Shown here: one piece after another, positions 8,766 to 18,695 of the stretch | Layout of the letters: each line of letters starts with the position of its first letter | Numbering within the stretch: the stretch's first letter is position 1 | Source of the DNA: Pseudomonadota bacterium | GTDB taxonomy: Bacteria; Pseudomonadota; Gammaproteobacteria; Steroidobacterales; MnTg04 | DNA: 64,000 nucleotides | Direction: 5' to 3' | Assembly (NCBI GenBank): GCA_022560735.1 | Contig: JADFSO010000006.1 | Coordinates: forward strand, 1 to 64,000 | The notes under the pieces: model-generated | What the model saw: the letters and a program-made list of their open reading frames with translations, nothing else | Database searches by the model: none | Told to the model about the DNA's origin: nothing | Translations under genes and position numbers: made by a program

Positions 8766-9365
8766 ATGATCTACAGTCCCTTACTGGTTCGCCTGATGGA
8801 TACTCTGCGTTGCCTGCCCGGTGTCGGGCCGCGAACCGCCCAGCGCATGGCCTTCCAGTTGCTGGAACGCGAGCGCGACAACGGGCGGGCGCTGGCCGCC
8901 GCGCTGGTCGAGGCGATGGACAAGATCGGCCACTGTCAACGTTGCCGCATGTTGACCGAGGCGACCACTTGCTCGATTTGCGAATCGCACCAGCGAGACA
9001 AGAGTCTGCTCTGTGTCGTGGAAACGCCGGCCGATGTCGCGGCGATCGAGCAATCCGCCGGCTACAGCGGTTTGTATTTTGTACTGATGGGGCATCTTTC
9101 CCCGCTGGATGGCATCGGTCCGGAAGAACTGGGTCTGAAACAACTGGAAGCCTTGCTCGCCAAGGGCGAGATCGAGGAAATCGTGCTGGCCACCAATCCC
9201 ACCGTGGAAGGTGAGGCGACCGCGCATTTTATCGCCGAACTGGCGGCACGACAGAAGATCAAGGCCAGCCGGATCGCCCACGGCGTGCCGATGGGCGGTG
9301 AGTTGGAGTACGTGGATTCCAGTACAATTTCACACGCGATCAGCGGGCGCCAGGCAATGAATTAG
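8766..9365 (+). CDS. recR: Recombination mediator RecR
   Basis: A 199-residue RecR with helix-hairpin-helix ([17 protein letters not shown]), a four-cysteine zinc finger ([16 protein letters not shown], about residues 59-74), and a Toprim domain beginning [15 protein letters not shown]. It acts with RecF/RecO to load RecA onto gapped DNA. I start at ATG 8766, where the family begins (MIYSPLL); the frame opens further upstream but would overlap the end of ybaB. The last three genes are closely spaced and probably share one transcript with dnaX. Confidence 0.96.
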   Translation: MIYSPLLVRLMDTLRCLPGVGPRTAQRMAFQLLERERDNGRALAAALVEAMDKIGHCQRCRMLTEATTCSICESHQRDKSLLCVVETPADVAAIEQSAGYSGLYFVLMGHLSPLDGIGPEELGLKQLEALLAKGEIEEIVLATNPTVEGEATAHFIAELAARQKIKASRIAHGVPMGGELEYVDSSTISHAISGRQAMN

Positions 9366-9391
9366 GCCGGCGTGCGCCAAAGGAAGCGGAT

Positions 9392-9739
9392 ATGAGCGAG
9401 GATTGTATTTTTTGCAAGATGGTCAGCGGTGAAATCAAGCCGGACATCGTTTATGAGACCGACAATGTGCTGGCGTTTCGCGATCTCAATCCGCAGGCGC
9501 CGACCCATGTGCTGCTGATCCCCCGGCAGCACATCGCGACGCTGGACGAACTGCAGGAAGCGGATTCGGACCTGATCGGCGAGATTGTGCTGGCGGCGAC
9601 GGAAGTGGCCAGAAAAGAGGGTATCGCCGAACGCGGTTACCGGCTGGTGGTCAACCACCGGGCCGATGGCGGACAAACCGTCTTTCACCTCCATTACCAC
9701 CTGCTCGGTGGCCGCGTGATGAACTGGCCCCCGGGTTGA
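9392..9739 (+). CDS. HIT-family nucleotide hydrolase (HinT-like)
   Basis: The 115-residue protein carries the histidine triad HLHYHLLGG near residue 100, the DCIFCKMVSGEI N-terminus and LIPRQHIATLDE that mark HinT-type purine nucleoside phosphoramidases. The active nucleophile is the central histidine of the triad. A clear AAGGAAG ribosome binding site precedes ATG 9392. It follows recR by 26 bases and may be the last gene of the dnaX transcript. It converges with rsgA. Confidence 0.95.
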   Translation: MSEDCIFCKMVSGEIKPDIVYETDNVLAFRDLNPQAPTHVLLIPRQHIATLDELQEADSDLIGEIVLAATEVARKEGIAERGYRLVVNHRADGGQTVFHLHYHLLGGRVMNWPPG

Positions 9740-9748
9740 CACAGTGGC

Positions 9749-10669
9749 TCAACCTGCAGCGTTTTCCTTCAATTTCCGCATCAGGTGCAGCAGTTCACGG
9801 TAGCTGCGATAACGCCTGGCGCTGATTTCGCCGTTGTCCACGGCGGCCCTGACACCGCATTGGGGTTCTTTCAGGTGCAAACAGTCGTTGAAGCGGCATT
9901 GGCGCAGCGCCTCGTCAAACTCGGGGAAACCAAAATCGACCCGTTTGAGCTCCGTCGGCGGTGGCGCAAAATCGCGCACGCCGGGCGAGTCGATGATTTC
10001 GCCGCCGCCTGGCAGGTGGTGCAGTATCGCCGTGCTGGTCGTGTGCTTGCCTTCACCGCTGCCCTCGGACAGCGTTTGCGTGGCGACCGCAAGCCCCGGG
10101 ATCAGCGTATTGCTCAGTGACGATTTGCCGACCCCCGATTGCCCGACCAGCACGCTGGTGTGGCCGCTTAGCGCCGATGCCAGCGACTCCATCGACTCAC
10201 CCGTTTGTGCACTGACCGAAACGACCGGGTAACCGATGGTTTGGTATTCGCCGGCCAGGTCGACACTGCCCTGATCCGATTTGTTGCAGACCACCAGGCT
10301 GTCGGCGCCCATCAATCGAGCCGCGGCCAGGTAGCGGTCGGCGAGAAACTCGTCAACCGGCGGCGTGGGCGCGATCACGACGACCAGCTGGCTGATATTG
10401 GCGGCCAGGATTTCAACCCGGCCGCGGCTGTCGGGACGCCGCAGTTCGTTGCGGCGGGTTGTGATCGCGGTCACAATGCCGTTATGGCTGTCGGGATACC
10501 ACTCGACGCGATCCCCGCAAACCGCTTTCAGTCGCCGTCCCTTGAGCTGGCAATTCAGCCGCTGGCGCTGATCGTCCTCGACCAGGACCCGCCTGCCATA
10601 GCTTGCGACCACGCGGCCCGGTCTGGTTTCCGGGTGAGTTTTGCGCTGGCGGCGGCGGGCCTCAGACAT
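9749..10669 (-). CDS. rsgA: Small ribosomal subunit biogenesis GTPase RsgA
   Basis: The 306-residue protein has an N-terminal OB-fold (GRVVASYGRRVLVEDDQ) and a circularly permuted GTPase order: G4 NKSD, then G1 GQSGVGKSS, then G3 DSPGVR. The C-terminal zinc site follows the CxnCxHxxxxxC pattern in QCRFNDCLHLKEPQC. It matures the 30S subunit. It overlaps the upstream M48 protease gene by 8 bases on the same strand, so the two are translationally coupled. Confidence 0.96.
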   Translation of the reverse strand: MSEARRRQRKTHPETRPGRVVASYGRRVLVEDDQRQRLNCQLKGRRLKAVCGDRVEWYPDSHNGIVTAITTRRNELRRPDSRGRVEILAANISQLVVVIAPTPPVDEFLADRYLAAARLMGADSLVVCNKSDQGSVDLAGEYQTIGYPVVSVSAQTGESMESLASALSGHTSVLVGQSGVGKSSLSNTLIPGLAVATQTLSEGSGEGKHTTSTAILHHLPGGGEIIDSPGVRDFAPPPTELKRVDFGFPEFDEALRQCRFNDCLHLKEPQCGVRAAVDNGEISARRYRSYRELLHLMRKLKENAAG

Positions 10670-11912
10670 TGCCGGCGATTTGTTGCAGCCGGGCCACGCG
10701 CACCGGCGCCGGTGGGTGGGAGTCGTAAAACAGCGAATGCAGGCTGTCGGGCGTCAGCGTCGTCGCGTTATCGCGGTAAAGTTTGACCAGCGCAACGGCG
10801 AGCAGCGAGGCGTCGCTTTGCGCCACCGCATAGGCATCCGCCTCGAATTCGTGGCGGCGGGACAGCCAGCTGCCCAGCGGCGTAAAGACGAAGCTAAAAA
10901 CCGGCAAGACGAAAATAAACAGCAGCAAGGCCGCGGCACCGGATGGCTGGGCTACGCCCAGCGCCGAATAAAACCAGGGCTGCAAGGTAAGCCAGCCGAG
11001 CAATGCGAGACCGGCGAGACCGATGGCCATGCTCAGAAGCATGCGTTTGCGGACGTGGTTCAGGCGAAAATGCCCCAGTTCATGGGCGAGAACCGCCTCG
11101 ATCTCGGCTGGCTCGAGCCGGTTGATCAGCGTGTCGAAGAACACGATGCGTTTGTTGTTGCCCAGACCGGTGAAATAGGCATTGCCGTGGCTGGATCGAC
11201 GCGAGCCATCCATGACGAATATGCCCTTGCTGCGAAACCCGCAACGGATCATCAGTTGTTCGATGCGCAGCCTGAGTTGTTCGTCCGCAAGCGGCGTGAA
11301 CTTGTTGAAAATCGGCGCGATAAAGGTCGGGTAGGCCCAGGTCAGCAGCAACGTGAAAGAGGTCCAGACGACCCATGCATAAAACCACCACTGCGAGCCC
11401 GCCCGGTCCATCAGCCATAAAATGGCCGCGATCAGCGGGCCGCCCAGCAGCAGCATCAGCAGCCAGCCCTTGGCAAGGTCGCCAAGGAAGGTGGCAAGTG
11501 TGGTGCGGTTAAAGTCGAACCGGGCCTCTATGGCAAAGGTCGAATAGGCGGATAACGGCAGGCTCAGCAAGCTGACGATAAAAAATACGCTGACGCTGGC
11601 AGCCGTACCCGCGATCACGACGTTCAGGCCGAGACCGTCCCAGAAACCCAGCACCAGGCTCAGACCACCGGCGATGGTCCAGCCGAGCAACACCAGCATA
11701 TCGATGACGGTATCCAGCATACCCAGGCGCACACGGGCCGCTGAGTAATCGGCGGCTTTCTGGTGGTCTTCGAGCGTGATGATGTCGGCGAAGGGTTTTG
11801 GCACCTCATCGCGATGTTCGCGAACGCTGGCGATCTGGCGTTGCGCGAGAAACAGCCGCAAAATCGTCACCAGCGCAAGGAAAAACAGGAACAAGCCGGT
11901 AAGCCAGTGCAT
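10662..11912 (-). CDS. M48 family (Ste24-type) membrane zinc metalloprotease
   Basis: A 416-residue polytopic membrane protein with the zinc motif HELGH (in EAVLAHELGHFRLNH, about residue 280) and the downstream glutamate ligand in RRHEFEADAYA. The SHGNAYFTGLGNNKRIVFFDTL segment is typical of Ste24/CAAX-type proteases, which in bacteria handle membrane-protein quality control. Several transmembrane helices surround the active site. It shares an 8-base overlap with rsgA, forming a two-gene unit divergent from orn. Confidence 0.93.
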   Translation of the reverse strand: MHWLTGLFLFFLALVTILRLFLAQRQIASVREHRDEVPKPFADIITLEDHQKAADYSAARVRLGMLDTVIDMLVLLGWTIAGGLSLVLGFWDGLGLNVVIAGTAASVSVFFIVSLLSLPLSAYSTFAIEARFDFNRTTLATFLGDLAKGWLLMLLLGGPLIAAILWLMDRAGSQWWFYAWVVWTSFTLLLTWAYPTFIAPIFNKFTPLADEQLRLRIEQLMIRCGFRSKGIFVMDGSRRSSHGNAYFTGLGNNKRIVFFDTLINRLEPAEIEAVLAHELGHFRLNHVRKRMLLSMAIGLAGLALLGWLTLQPWFYSALGVAQPSGAAALLLFIFVLPVFSFVFTPLGSWLSRRHEFEADAYAVAQSDASLLAVALVKLYRDNATTLTPDSLHSLFYDSHPPAPVRVARLQQIAGNV

Positions 11913-11994
11913 TTTCGTGTCCGCTCCTTCGATAAGCGCGGCACAGCTTAGCCTTTGCTAGAATTGGCCGCAAGCTATGGAACGAGGAAAAAAT

Positions 11995-12564
11995 ATGGCT
12001 GCTGACCCAATGAATCTAATCTGGATAGACCTCGAGATGACCGGGTTGATGACAGATTCGGACCGGATCATCGAAATTGCGACCGTGGTTACCGACAAGG
12101 AATTGAACGTGATCGCGGAAGGACCGGTGTTCGCCATTCACCAGGACGAGCAACGGATGGATGGCATGGATGACTGGAACACCCGGCAGCACGGCAAGTC
12201 CGGGCTGACCCAGCGGGTGCGCGAAAGCATGACCAGCGAAGCGAAGGCCGAGCGCGAGACCATCGCCTTCCTGCAGCAGCACGTGCTGGCGGGCAAGTCG
12301 CCAATGTGCGGCAACAGCATCTGCCAGGACCGGCGTTTTCTCGCGCGCTGCATGCCGGAACTCGAGAAATTCTTTCATTACCGCAACCTCGATGTCAGCA
12401 GCCTGAAAGAATTGGTGTTGCGCTGGGCGCCAAAAGTTCTCGAGAGCGTGGAAAAGGAATCCAGCCACCTGGCGCTGGCCGATATTTACGACTCGATCAA
12501 CGAACTCAAACACTATCGGCAGCATTTCATCGCCAGCGATTTTCATGCGCTGGCCACGGATTGA
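11995..12564 (+). CDS. orn: Oligoribonuclease
   Basis: The 189-residue DEDDh exonuclease has the first motif IWIDLEMTG, the [10 protein letters not shown] motif and the final H...D (SHLALADI) of the active site. It degrades 2-5 nt RNAs and pGpG to nucleotides. I choose ATG 11995, which has GAGGA seven to twelve bases upstream; an in-frame ATG at 11977 would add six residues. The gene is directly followed, with no gap, by a DUF938 methyltransferase gene. Confidence 0.96.
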   Translation: MAADPMNLIWIDLEMTGLMTDSDRIIEIATVVTDKELNVIAEGPVFAIHQDEQRMDGMDDWNTRQHGKSGLTQRVRESMTSEAKAERETIAFLQQHVLAGKSPMCGNSICQDRRFLARCMPELEKFFHYRNLDVSSLKELVLRWAPKVLESVEKESSHLALADIYDSINELKHYRQHFIASDFHALATD

Positions 12565-13179
12565 ATGAAACCCTGCGCGGAATCGTGTGAACGCAACCAG
12601 CAGCCGATACTCGATGTGTTGGCCGAGGAATTTGCCGCAACGAAGAAGGTGCTGGAAATCGGTAGCGGTACTGGCCAGCATGCCGCTTTTTTTGCGCCGC
12701 AAATGCGGCACCTGGTCTGGCAGACCAGCGATCTGTCCGAGGACCATGCGGACATCAGGTGCTGGATTGAGGACGTCGAGGACATCAGCCTGCCGGCGCC
12801 GCTCGATCTCGATGTGCGCAGCGAACTCTGGCCGGACACGGGCGCCGATGCTGTCTTTAGCGCGAACACGGCGCACATCATGCACTGGGATATGGTCTGC
12901 GCAATGGTGGCCGGCGTGGGCAGGCTATTTGCGTCGATGGATCGCGGCAGGTTCTGCCTTTACGGGCCGTTCAACGAAAAACGGAAGTTCACCACCGCCA
13001 GCAACCGGAAATTTGATGCGTGGCTGAAGAAACGCGATCCCCTGATGGGTCTGCGGGATCTTGCCGAGATGGAAAAAATCGCCGGCGAAGCGGGGCTCGC
13101 TTTGTGCAGGTCGCACACGATGCCGGCAAACAACTTGCTGCTGGTGTTCGACAAGGTTGAGACGACGCATGCCCGATAG
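12565..13179 (+). CDS. DUF938 family SAM-dependent methyltransferase-like protein
   Basis: The 204-residue protein has a class I methyltransferase fold: motif I KKVLEIGSGTGQHAAFFA (about residues 27-44), the DUF938-specific VWQTSDLSE, SANTAHIMHW and LYGPFNEKRKFT segments. The substrate is unknown. Its ATG abuts the orn stop, and its 3' end overlaps the next gene by 11 bases, so it is the middle gene of a coupled three-gene unit. Confidence 0.93.
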   Translation: MKPCAESCERNQQPILDVLAEEFAATKKVLEIGSGTGQHAAFFAPQMRHLVWQTSDLSEDHADIRCWIEDVEDISLPAPLDLDVRSELWPDTGADAVFSANTAHIMHWDMVCAMVAGVGRLFASMDRGRFCLYGPFNEKRKFTTASNRKFDAWLKKRDPLMGLRDLAEMEKIAGEAGLALCRSHTMPANNLLLVFDKVETTHAR

Positions 13180-14143
13180 CGGAACAAGACCGGACCTGGC
13201 AGCCATAAAAGAGGCGGCCGAACGCATTTCAGGCCTGGTGCACCGTACGCCGTTGCTACGCTCCCGCAGCCTCGAGCGGATGTTCGACGGTAAGCTGCAT
13301 TGCAAATGCGAACACTTGCAGCGAGTCGGCGCATTCAAGGCCAGGGGTGCGGCCAACGCCGTGTTTTCGCTGAGCGATAAAGAACTTGGCAAGGGCGTGG
13401 CGACGCACTCCTCGGGCAACCACGGTGCCGCGGTGGCGCTTGCCGCCGGCACGCGAGGCACACAGGCCTGGGTGGTGATGCCCGAGAATGCGCCCGCCGT
13501 CAAAAGACGCGCAGTCGAAAGTTATGGCGCGAATATTGTCAGTTGCCGGCCCGGGCTGGCGAACAGAGAAGCTGCCTTGCAGAAACTGGTCGACGAGAAA
13601 GGCGTCCAGGTCATCCATCCTTATAACGACTACCGCGTCATCGCCGGTCAGGGGACGGTCGCGCTCGAGATCATGGAACAACAAGGGGATATCGATTTGC
13701 TGCTGGTGCCGGTGGGCGGCGGTGGACTGTTGAGCGGTAGTCTGTTGGTCATCAAGGAGCTGCGACCACAGGTCCAGGTCATAGGCATCGAGCCTGCGTG
13801 CGCCGATGATGCCAGGCAATCGCTCGATAGCGGCGAGCGAGTGATCATCGATTCCCCGGATACGATCGCCGATGGATTACGCGCTTCGCTAGGCGACAAG
13901 ACCTTTCCGATCATCGCCGAGCTGGTCGATGACATCGTAACGGTGTCTGAAGACGCGATTCGCGATGCAACGCGGCTGGTCTGGGAGCGCATGAAACAAC
14001 TCATCGAACCATCGGCGGCAGTGCCGGTTGCCGCGTTGCTCGAACAGCAGATCGAATTGAAAGGGCGCCGCGCCGCGCTGGTGTTTACCGGCGGGAACGT
14101 CGATCTGGATCGTTTGCCGTGGCAGCAAAGAGAGGGTCCATAA
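13169..14143 (+). CDS. Threonine/serine dehydratase (PLP fold type II)
   Basis: The 324-residue enzyme carries the PLP lysine in VGAFKARGA (about residue 54), the SSGNHGAAVALAA substrate loop and the phosphate-binding GGGGLLSGS loop. Its length and the absence of a C-terminal ACT domain place it with catabolic threonine/serine dehydratases, serine racemases or threo-3-hydroxyaspartate ammonia-lyases, which sequence reading alone cannot separate. I start at ATG 13169 (MPDSGTRPDL), which overlaps the DUF938 gene by 11 bases; the frame opens upstream but those residues are only an alternative reading of the methyltransferase. Confidence 0.92.
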   Translation: MPDSGTRPDLAAIKEAAERISGLVHRTPLLRSRSLERMFDGKLHCKCEHLQRVGAFKARGAANAVFSLSDKELGKGVATHSSGNHGAAVALAAGTRGTQAWVVMPENAPAVKRRAVESYGANIVSCRPGLANREAALQKLVDEKGVQVIHPYNDYRVIAGQGTVALEIMEQQGDIDLLLVPVGGGGLLSGSLLVIKELRPQVQVIGIEPACADDARQSLDSGERVIIDSPDTIADGLRASLGDKTFPIIAELVDDIVTVSEDAIRDATRLVWERMKQLIEPSAAVPVAALLEQQIELKGRRAALVFTGGNVDLDRLPWQQREGP

Positions 14144-14288
14144 GCAAATGTTTACTCTGCGGTAGCAGGGGCAACGAGTCTGATTGTCATGCGGGCAGGC
14201 TATTTTTCTGCTAGGCTTTAATTCAATAGCATTTGAGATTCTTGTACTGAAGTTTGTCGTTTTATGCGTTAGAGCATAGAGACTATTC

Positions 14289-16613
14289 ATGTTTGGATTT
14301 CTGAATTCTTGTAACTCGGTAATTACACGCACGCTTTTTGTGATTGTCAGCCTGTTGCCGTTTGCAACGGCGCACCCCCAGGAAACCACACCGTCCGGGG
14401 CCAGTGACGACGAACTGGTCATCGAAGAAATTATCGTTACAGCTCAAAAACGCGAGCGGGCGGCGCAGGATGTGCCTATTTCCATGTCCATTTTTACAAA
14501 TTGGGAACTGGAGACGCTCAATCTAGCCAATATCGCCGAGATTGCCAGATACACGCCCAATCTCGAGTGGGATTCGTCCTTTCTCGGATCATCCAACTCC
14601 AGCTCAATCCATATCCGTGGAGTCGGGCAAGCGGCAAATTTCGCGGAGCACTCCACGGATCCGGCTATCGGCCTTTACCTGGACGGAGTCTATATCGCAC
14701 GGGCCGTGGGAAGCGTCATGGGCGTACTCGATGTAAGCCAGGTCGAGGTCTTGCGTGGTCCGCAGGGCACTCTGTTCGGCAAGAATGCGACCGGTGGCGC
14801 CATAACCATAATGACCACACGCCCAACTGATGTCTTTTCAAGCTGGGCCGACGTTACCACAGGCAGTGACAATCGAGCCGATCTAAAGGTCGTCGTAAAC
14901 GTACCGTTGACGGATCGGGTCCTGACGAGATTTTCCGCCTCGAGCCTCAACCGGGACGGCTATGGCGTGAGTCTGCAGGACAGCACGGAGTTCGGCGATA
15001 TCAATACCGATTACATTCGCGGCGCACTACGCTGGCTACCCAGGGAAAATCTGACGGTCGATTTCATTGCCGATAGCACTCGCACCCGCCAGGGTTCCCC
15101 GATGACCACGCCGGTCTTTGCCCAGCCCGGCCCGATGTCGCTTACAGCCGCATTTAATTTCTTTGTGGCGCCGACCAACACCGTTCCCGGATTCGGCGAT
15201 GGCATTCCTTGGGATTCAAGATTCATTACTCCAAGCAACTTCACGAATTATTCGACCGGCGAATCCGGGTCCGATCTCGATGTTCAGGGGCTGACGGCAA
15301 TTGTCGATTGGCGGCCCGGCGCCCTGACATTTACCTCAATCACCGCATACCGCGACATGGAAAGTCTTTGGGCGGTGGACGTGGATGGTTCGCCGTTGCT
15401 CATCATCGAGGACATCCTGGGTGTCGATCAGCATTAATTCAGCCAGGAATTCAATCTGCGGGGTCGTAATGGCGCACTCGATTGGCTTGTGGGGCTTTAT
15501 TATTTCGAAGAGGAAGCCACTTCGTCCGGCGGTGCACTGATCGTCCCCGAACTTGCGACGGTTGAATTCGATCCGATCTTTGGCATCCCCAACCCGCTGT
15601 TCGGCGTTCCGTTGAGTCCGGGTATTCAGCCAATCGTCAATGTACACCGCGCTCGCAGCGCGGCCATTTTTTCACATATTGAGTATGAGTTCGCCGAAAG
15701 CCTACGTGGGTCTGTGGGAGTACGTTATACAGCCGAGAAAAAACGTGTTTCCAACCCGCCGGGTATCGGGCTTGTGGTGAGCAATGGCGACTCAAAGTCA
15801 TTCGACAATCTGTCCCCGATGGCCGCGATGCAATATTTCATTGACCAGGACCTGCAGATTTATGGGAGCATCTCCCGGGGGTTCAAGAGCGGTGGATTCA
15901 ATACCCTGGTGCTTTTGCCCAGGCAGGACTACCTGCCTTTCGATCCGGAACACGTCACTTCATACGAGCTCGGCGTCAAGGCAAGCCGCGGACGATTTTC
16001 GATGGACGGCGCGATTTTTTTTCTCAACTATGACGATATCCAGATCAGCGTGCTGAACGGCGTCGAACCTCAGATCCTCAACGCAGCTGAGGCTGAGATA
16101 AAAGGGTTGGAAGTCGAACTCGCCGTGGCACTCACCACCGGTCTGAGGTTCGAGGCGGGTGTCGGGTACCTGGATGCGAAGTACGTCAAGCTGGACCAGG
16201 CTGGTCTTCCGGGCTTGACGATACCCGTCACGCTGAGTTCCAAGCTCATGAACACGCCGGAGTGGTCCATTAACCTGGGCCTTAGCTATTCAACACATCT
16301 GCAGCAAATTGGCCGACTTGCGATTCGCGGCGACTATTCGTGGCGCGACAAAACTTACAAGGACGCTATCAACACCGAAGAACTCATCCAGGGTGCCTAT
16401 GGACTCCTGCATGCTGGTGCAACCCTGGTGAGCAACTCCGGCCGCTGGCAGTTTGCTGTATCCGGAAACAATCTCACTAACACGAAATACCTTCAAAGCG
16501 GAGTGGCCGGCAAACCGGACTTTGGTTTGGTGGCCGCCAGTTTTGCACGCCCAAGACATTGGGAGGTCAGCGTTCGATACCGATTCGGAAGTTTGGTTAG
16601 CCGCGACCATTGA
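14289..16613 (+). pseudogene. TonB-dependent receptor interrupted by one in-frame TAA
   Basis: One continuous frame encodes about 774 codons of a TonB-dependent outer-membrane receptor, interrupted only at 15435-15437 by TAA. The first part has a signal peptide, a TonB-box-like IEEIIVTAQKRE, the plug domain (IHIRGVG, VEVLRGPQGTLFGKNATGGAI) and early barrel strands. The second part (codons after TAA read FSQEFNLRG, then LVGLYYFEEE) is the remaining barrel, ending in VSVRYRFG. The family usually has Gln before FSQEF, so a CAA to TAA change is the simplest explanation. The remainder is intact, so the lesion looks recent, or is a sequencing or assembly error. The substrate is unknown. No partner surface lipoprotein is adjacent. 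Confidence 0.88.
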
Positions 16614-16650
16614 GCACAAAGTGCGTTAATCGGTCCTGCAATAAAAAAGC

Positions 16651-18414
16651 TTATTCCGGAAAGTTCATTCGTCTCAGCAGGTCCTGGAAGCGAGGGTCGG
16701 AGCGCAGCGGGTCGAACCAGGGCGCTGCCTGCAGATACACCATCCACATATTGCGGTCCTGGTAGGCTCTTTCCAGCCACTCCAGCGCTTCATCGTTTTC
16801 TCCCAGGCCGGTGTGAATGACTGCAAAGGCCAACGGTAAGACATACCTTTTTTTGGCCAGATCGTGCAGGTCATTCAAAACTTTCCGCGCCTTCGCAGTT
16901 TCCCCGGCCACGGCATATGCGTGCCCCAGCATCCAGTAATGTTCGATGAAGCCAGGAGAAAGCGTTACCGCTCGTTCCATTTGATCGATCGCTTCCGCGA
17001 ACATCCCTTTCTGCACATAATTCCTGCCAAGCCGCGAAAGTGCCTGAGGTTCGTTGGGGAATAAATCGAGGGTTTCATGCAATTTGGCAATGGCCTGGTC
17101 GTATTGCCGCGACAGCCAGAATACGTCTGCCTCAGTCATGTACGCCAGGACCGCAAGCGGGTCGAGTTCGAGCGCATGTCTAATGCTCGCGTGAGCTTCC
17201 TCCGCGCGATCCGTGGCCGCCAGGAACCAGGCGTAAAACTGACGCGCCCAGGCATAACTTGAATTCAGTGAAATGCTCTTTCGAAATTCTTCCTCGGCCT
17301 TTTCCCAATCCCAGTCGTAATAGAAATAGAGTATCGCGTATTCTGCGTGAGCGTCGGCCATGGCGCTATCGATTTCCAGTGCTCGCGCCGCTTCGGCCCG
17401 CGCATTTTCAGCAGAAACCCGCGGGGGCATGTAGCCATAAAAACCAACTCCGCCATAATATTTGGCCAGACCCACATGGGGCTGCGCGTACTGTGGGTCG
17501 AGCTCGATCGCCTGCTGAAAATAGCGAACTGCTTTTTCGAGATCTGCTGGTTCCCATTTGTAAAGGTGATAGTGCCCCAGGAGATAGAGCCGGTAGGCTT
17601 CGGGATTGACCTCTCGCACATCAGCCAGGCGGGCCGCTTCCTCCGGAGTCACCACAATTTGGATCTCGCGTGCAATGGCACGTGCGACCTCGCTGTGTAT
17701 TGCCAACACGTCGCTAAGATCACGGTCGTAGTTATCGGCCCACAGGTGTACGTCAGTGGCAGCCTCGATCAATTGGACCGTGATCCTGACCTGTCCTCCA
17801 ACAAGCAGCGCCGAGCCTTCCACCACGGCGTCCACGTTCAACTTCCGGGCGATTTCCGGCAAGGACTCGTTGGAACCTTTGAATTGCATGACTGATTGAC
17901 GGGAGATGACCCGAAGTGCAGAAATCTTGGAGAGTTCCGTAATCAATGTCTCCGTCATTCCGTCTGCAAAATATTCCTGCTCCGGGTCCCCGCTCAGGTT
18001 GTCGAATGGCAGCACGGCAATCGAACGAAGATCGATCGAGGGCGCCGTGCCAAAATCGATCCACCTGAATCTGTCCGCCGCGAACAATGCGACGGCCACG
18101 ATCAGCACGCCAATGATCACGAAGTCGATCTGACGGCCCGTGTGAACCGAGATCAACTCGTCTTCGGAGACCGCCTCTGTACGCTTCACGCCCTGGGTCG
18201 TAATTTCATAGACCCACGCGAGAATCAAGACAACTGGAAAGCTGACCGCAAGGGCGATTACGATGGCGCGCATCGCCCAGTTCGGCGCGGCGAATGCCTC
18301 GAGGAGAATATCGGCGATCTGGATCAGGAGCCACGCAATGACGACATAGGCAGCGGCGCTGCGAAACACGTTGCGGCGCCTTAGTTCATTGATGAACTGC
18401 GAGACACTGACCAT
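16651..18414 (-). CDS. Membrane-anchored TolB-like/TPR protein
   Basis: The 587-residue protein has two or three N-terminal membrane helices (about residues 17-37, 45-68 and 97-112), then a region beginning SIAVLPFDNLSGDPEQEYFADGMTE that matches the TolB-N-like domain seen in adenylate-cyclase-associated and FlgO-like proteins, then a series of TPR repeats (about 265-570). Proteins of this architecture are frequent in environmental Gammaproteobacteria, often as sensors fused to a DNA-binding or cyclase domain; here neither is present. The N-terminus INELRRRNVFRSAAAYVV is typical of the group. It converges with the broken receptor gene. The function is unknown. Confidence 0.85.
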   Translation of the reverse strand: MVSVSQFINELRRRNVFRSAAAYVVIAWLLIQIADILLEAFAAPNWAMRAIVIALAVSFPVVLILAWVYEITTQGVKRTEAVSEDELISVHTGRQIDFVIIGVLIVAVALFAADRFRWIDFGTAPSIDLRSIAVLPFDNLSGDPEQEYFADGMTETLITELSKISALRVISRQSVMQFKGSNESLPEIARKLNVDAVVEGSALLVGGQVRITVQLIEAATDVHLWADNYDRDLSDVLAIHSEVARAIAREIQIVVTPEEAARLADVREVNPEAYRLYLLGHYHLYKWEPADLEKAVRYFQQAIELDPQYAQPHVGLAKYYGGVGFYGYMPPRVSAENARAEAARALEIDSAMADAHAEYAILYFYYDWDWEKAEEEFRKSISLNSSYAWARQFYAWFLAATDRAEEAHASIRHALELDPLAVLAYMTEADVFWLSRQYDQAIAKLHETLDLFPNEPQALSRLGRNYVQKGMFAEAIDQMERAVTLSPGFIEHYWMLGHAYAVAGETAKARKVLNDLHDLAKKRYVLPLAFAVIHTGLGENDEALEWLERAYQDRNMWMVYLQAAPWFDPLRSDPRFQDLLRRMNFPE

Positions 18415-18695
18415 AACAGGCTCCCACTGTCTGGACCAAGAGTAGCTTAGTCAGCCGCTAAATTCAGTCGAACTGCTTGCCAGGCTTGAGTCAGGGGGTG
18501 CATTTTGTCCCGGGAAACACACTTTTCGGGGCCACAGCAACCTCGGCCATGCCTCTCCGGTACAGTGCGAGAATCAGGCCAGGGGGACTTAACCGGGTGG
18601 TCCGAAACAATGGGGCAAGACCGGTAAGCAGACACTCACAATGTGATTAGATACTGACAATAGCCGTCATGTCAGGCGTGCACTATGACAATCGA

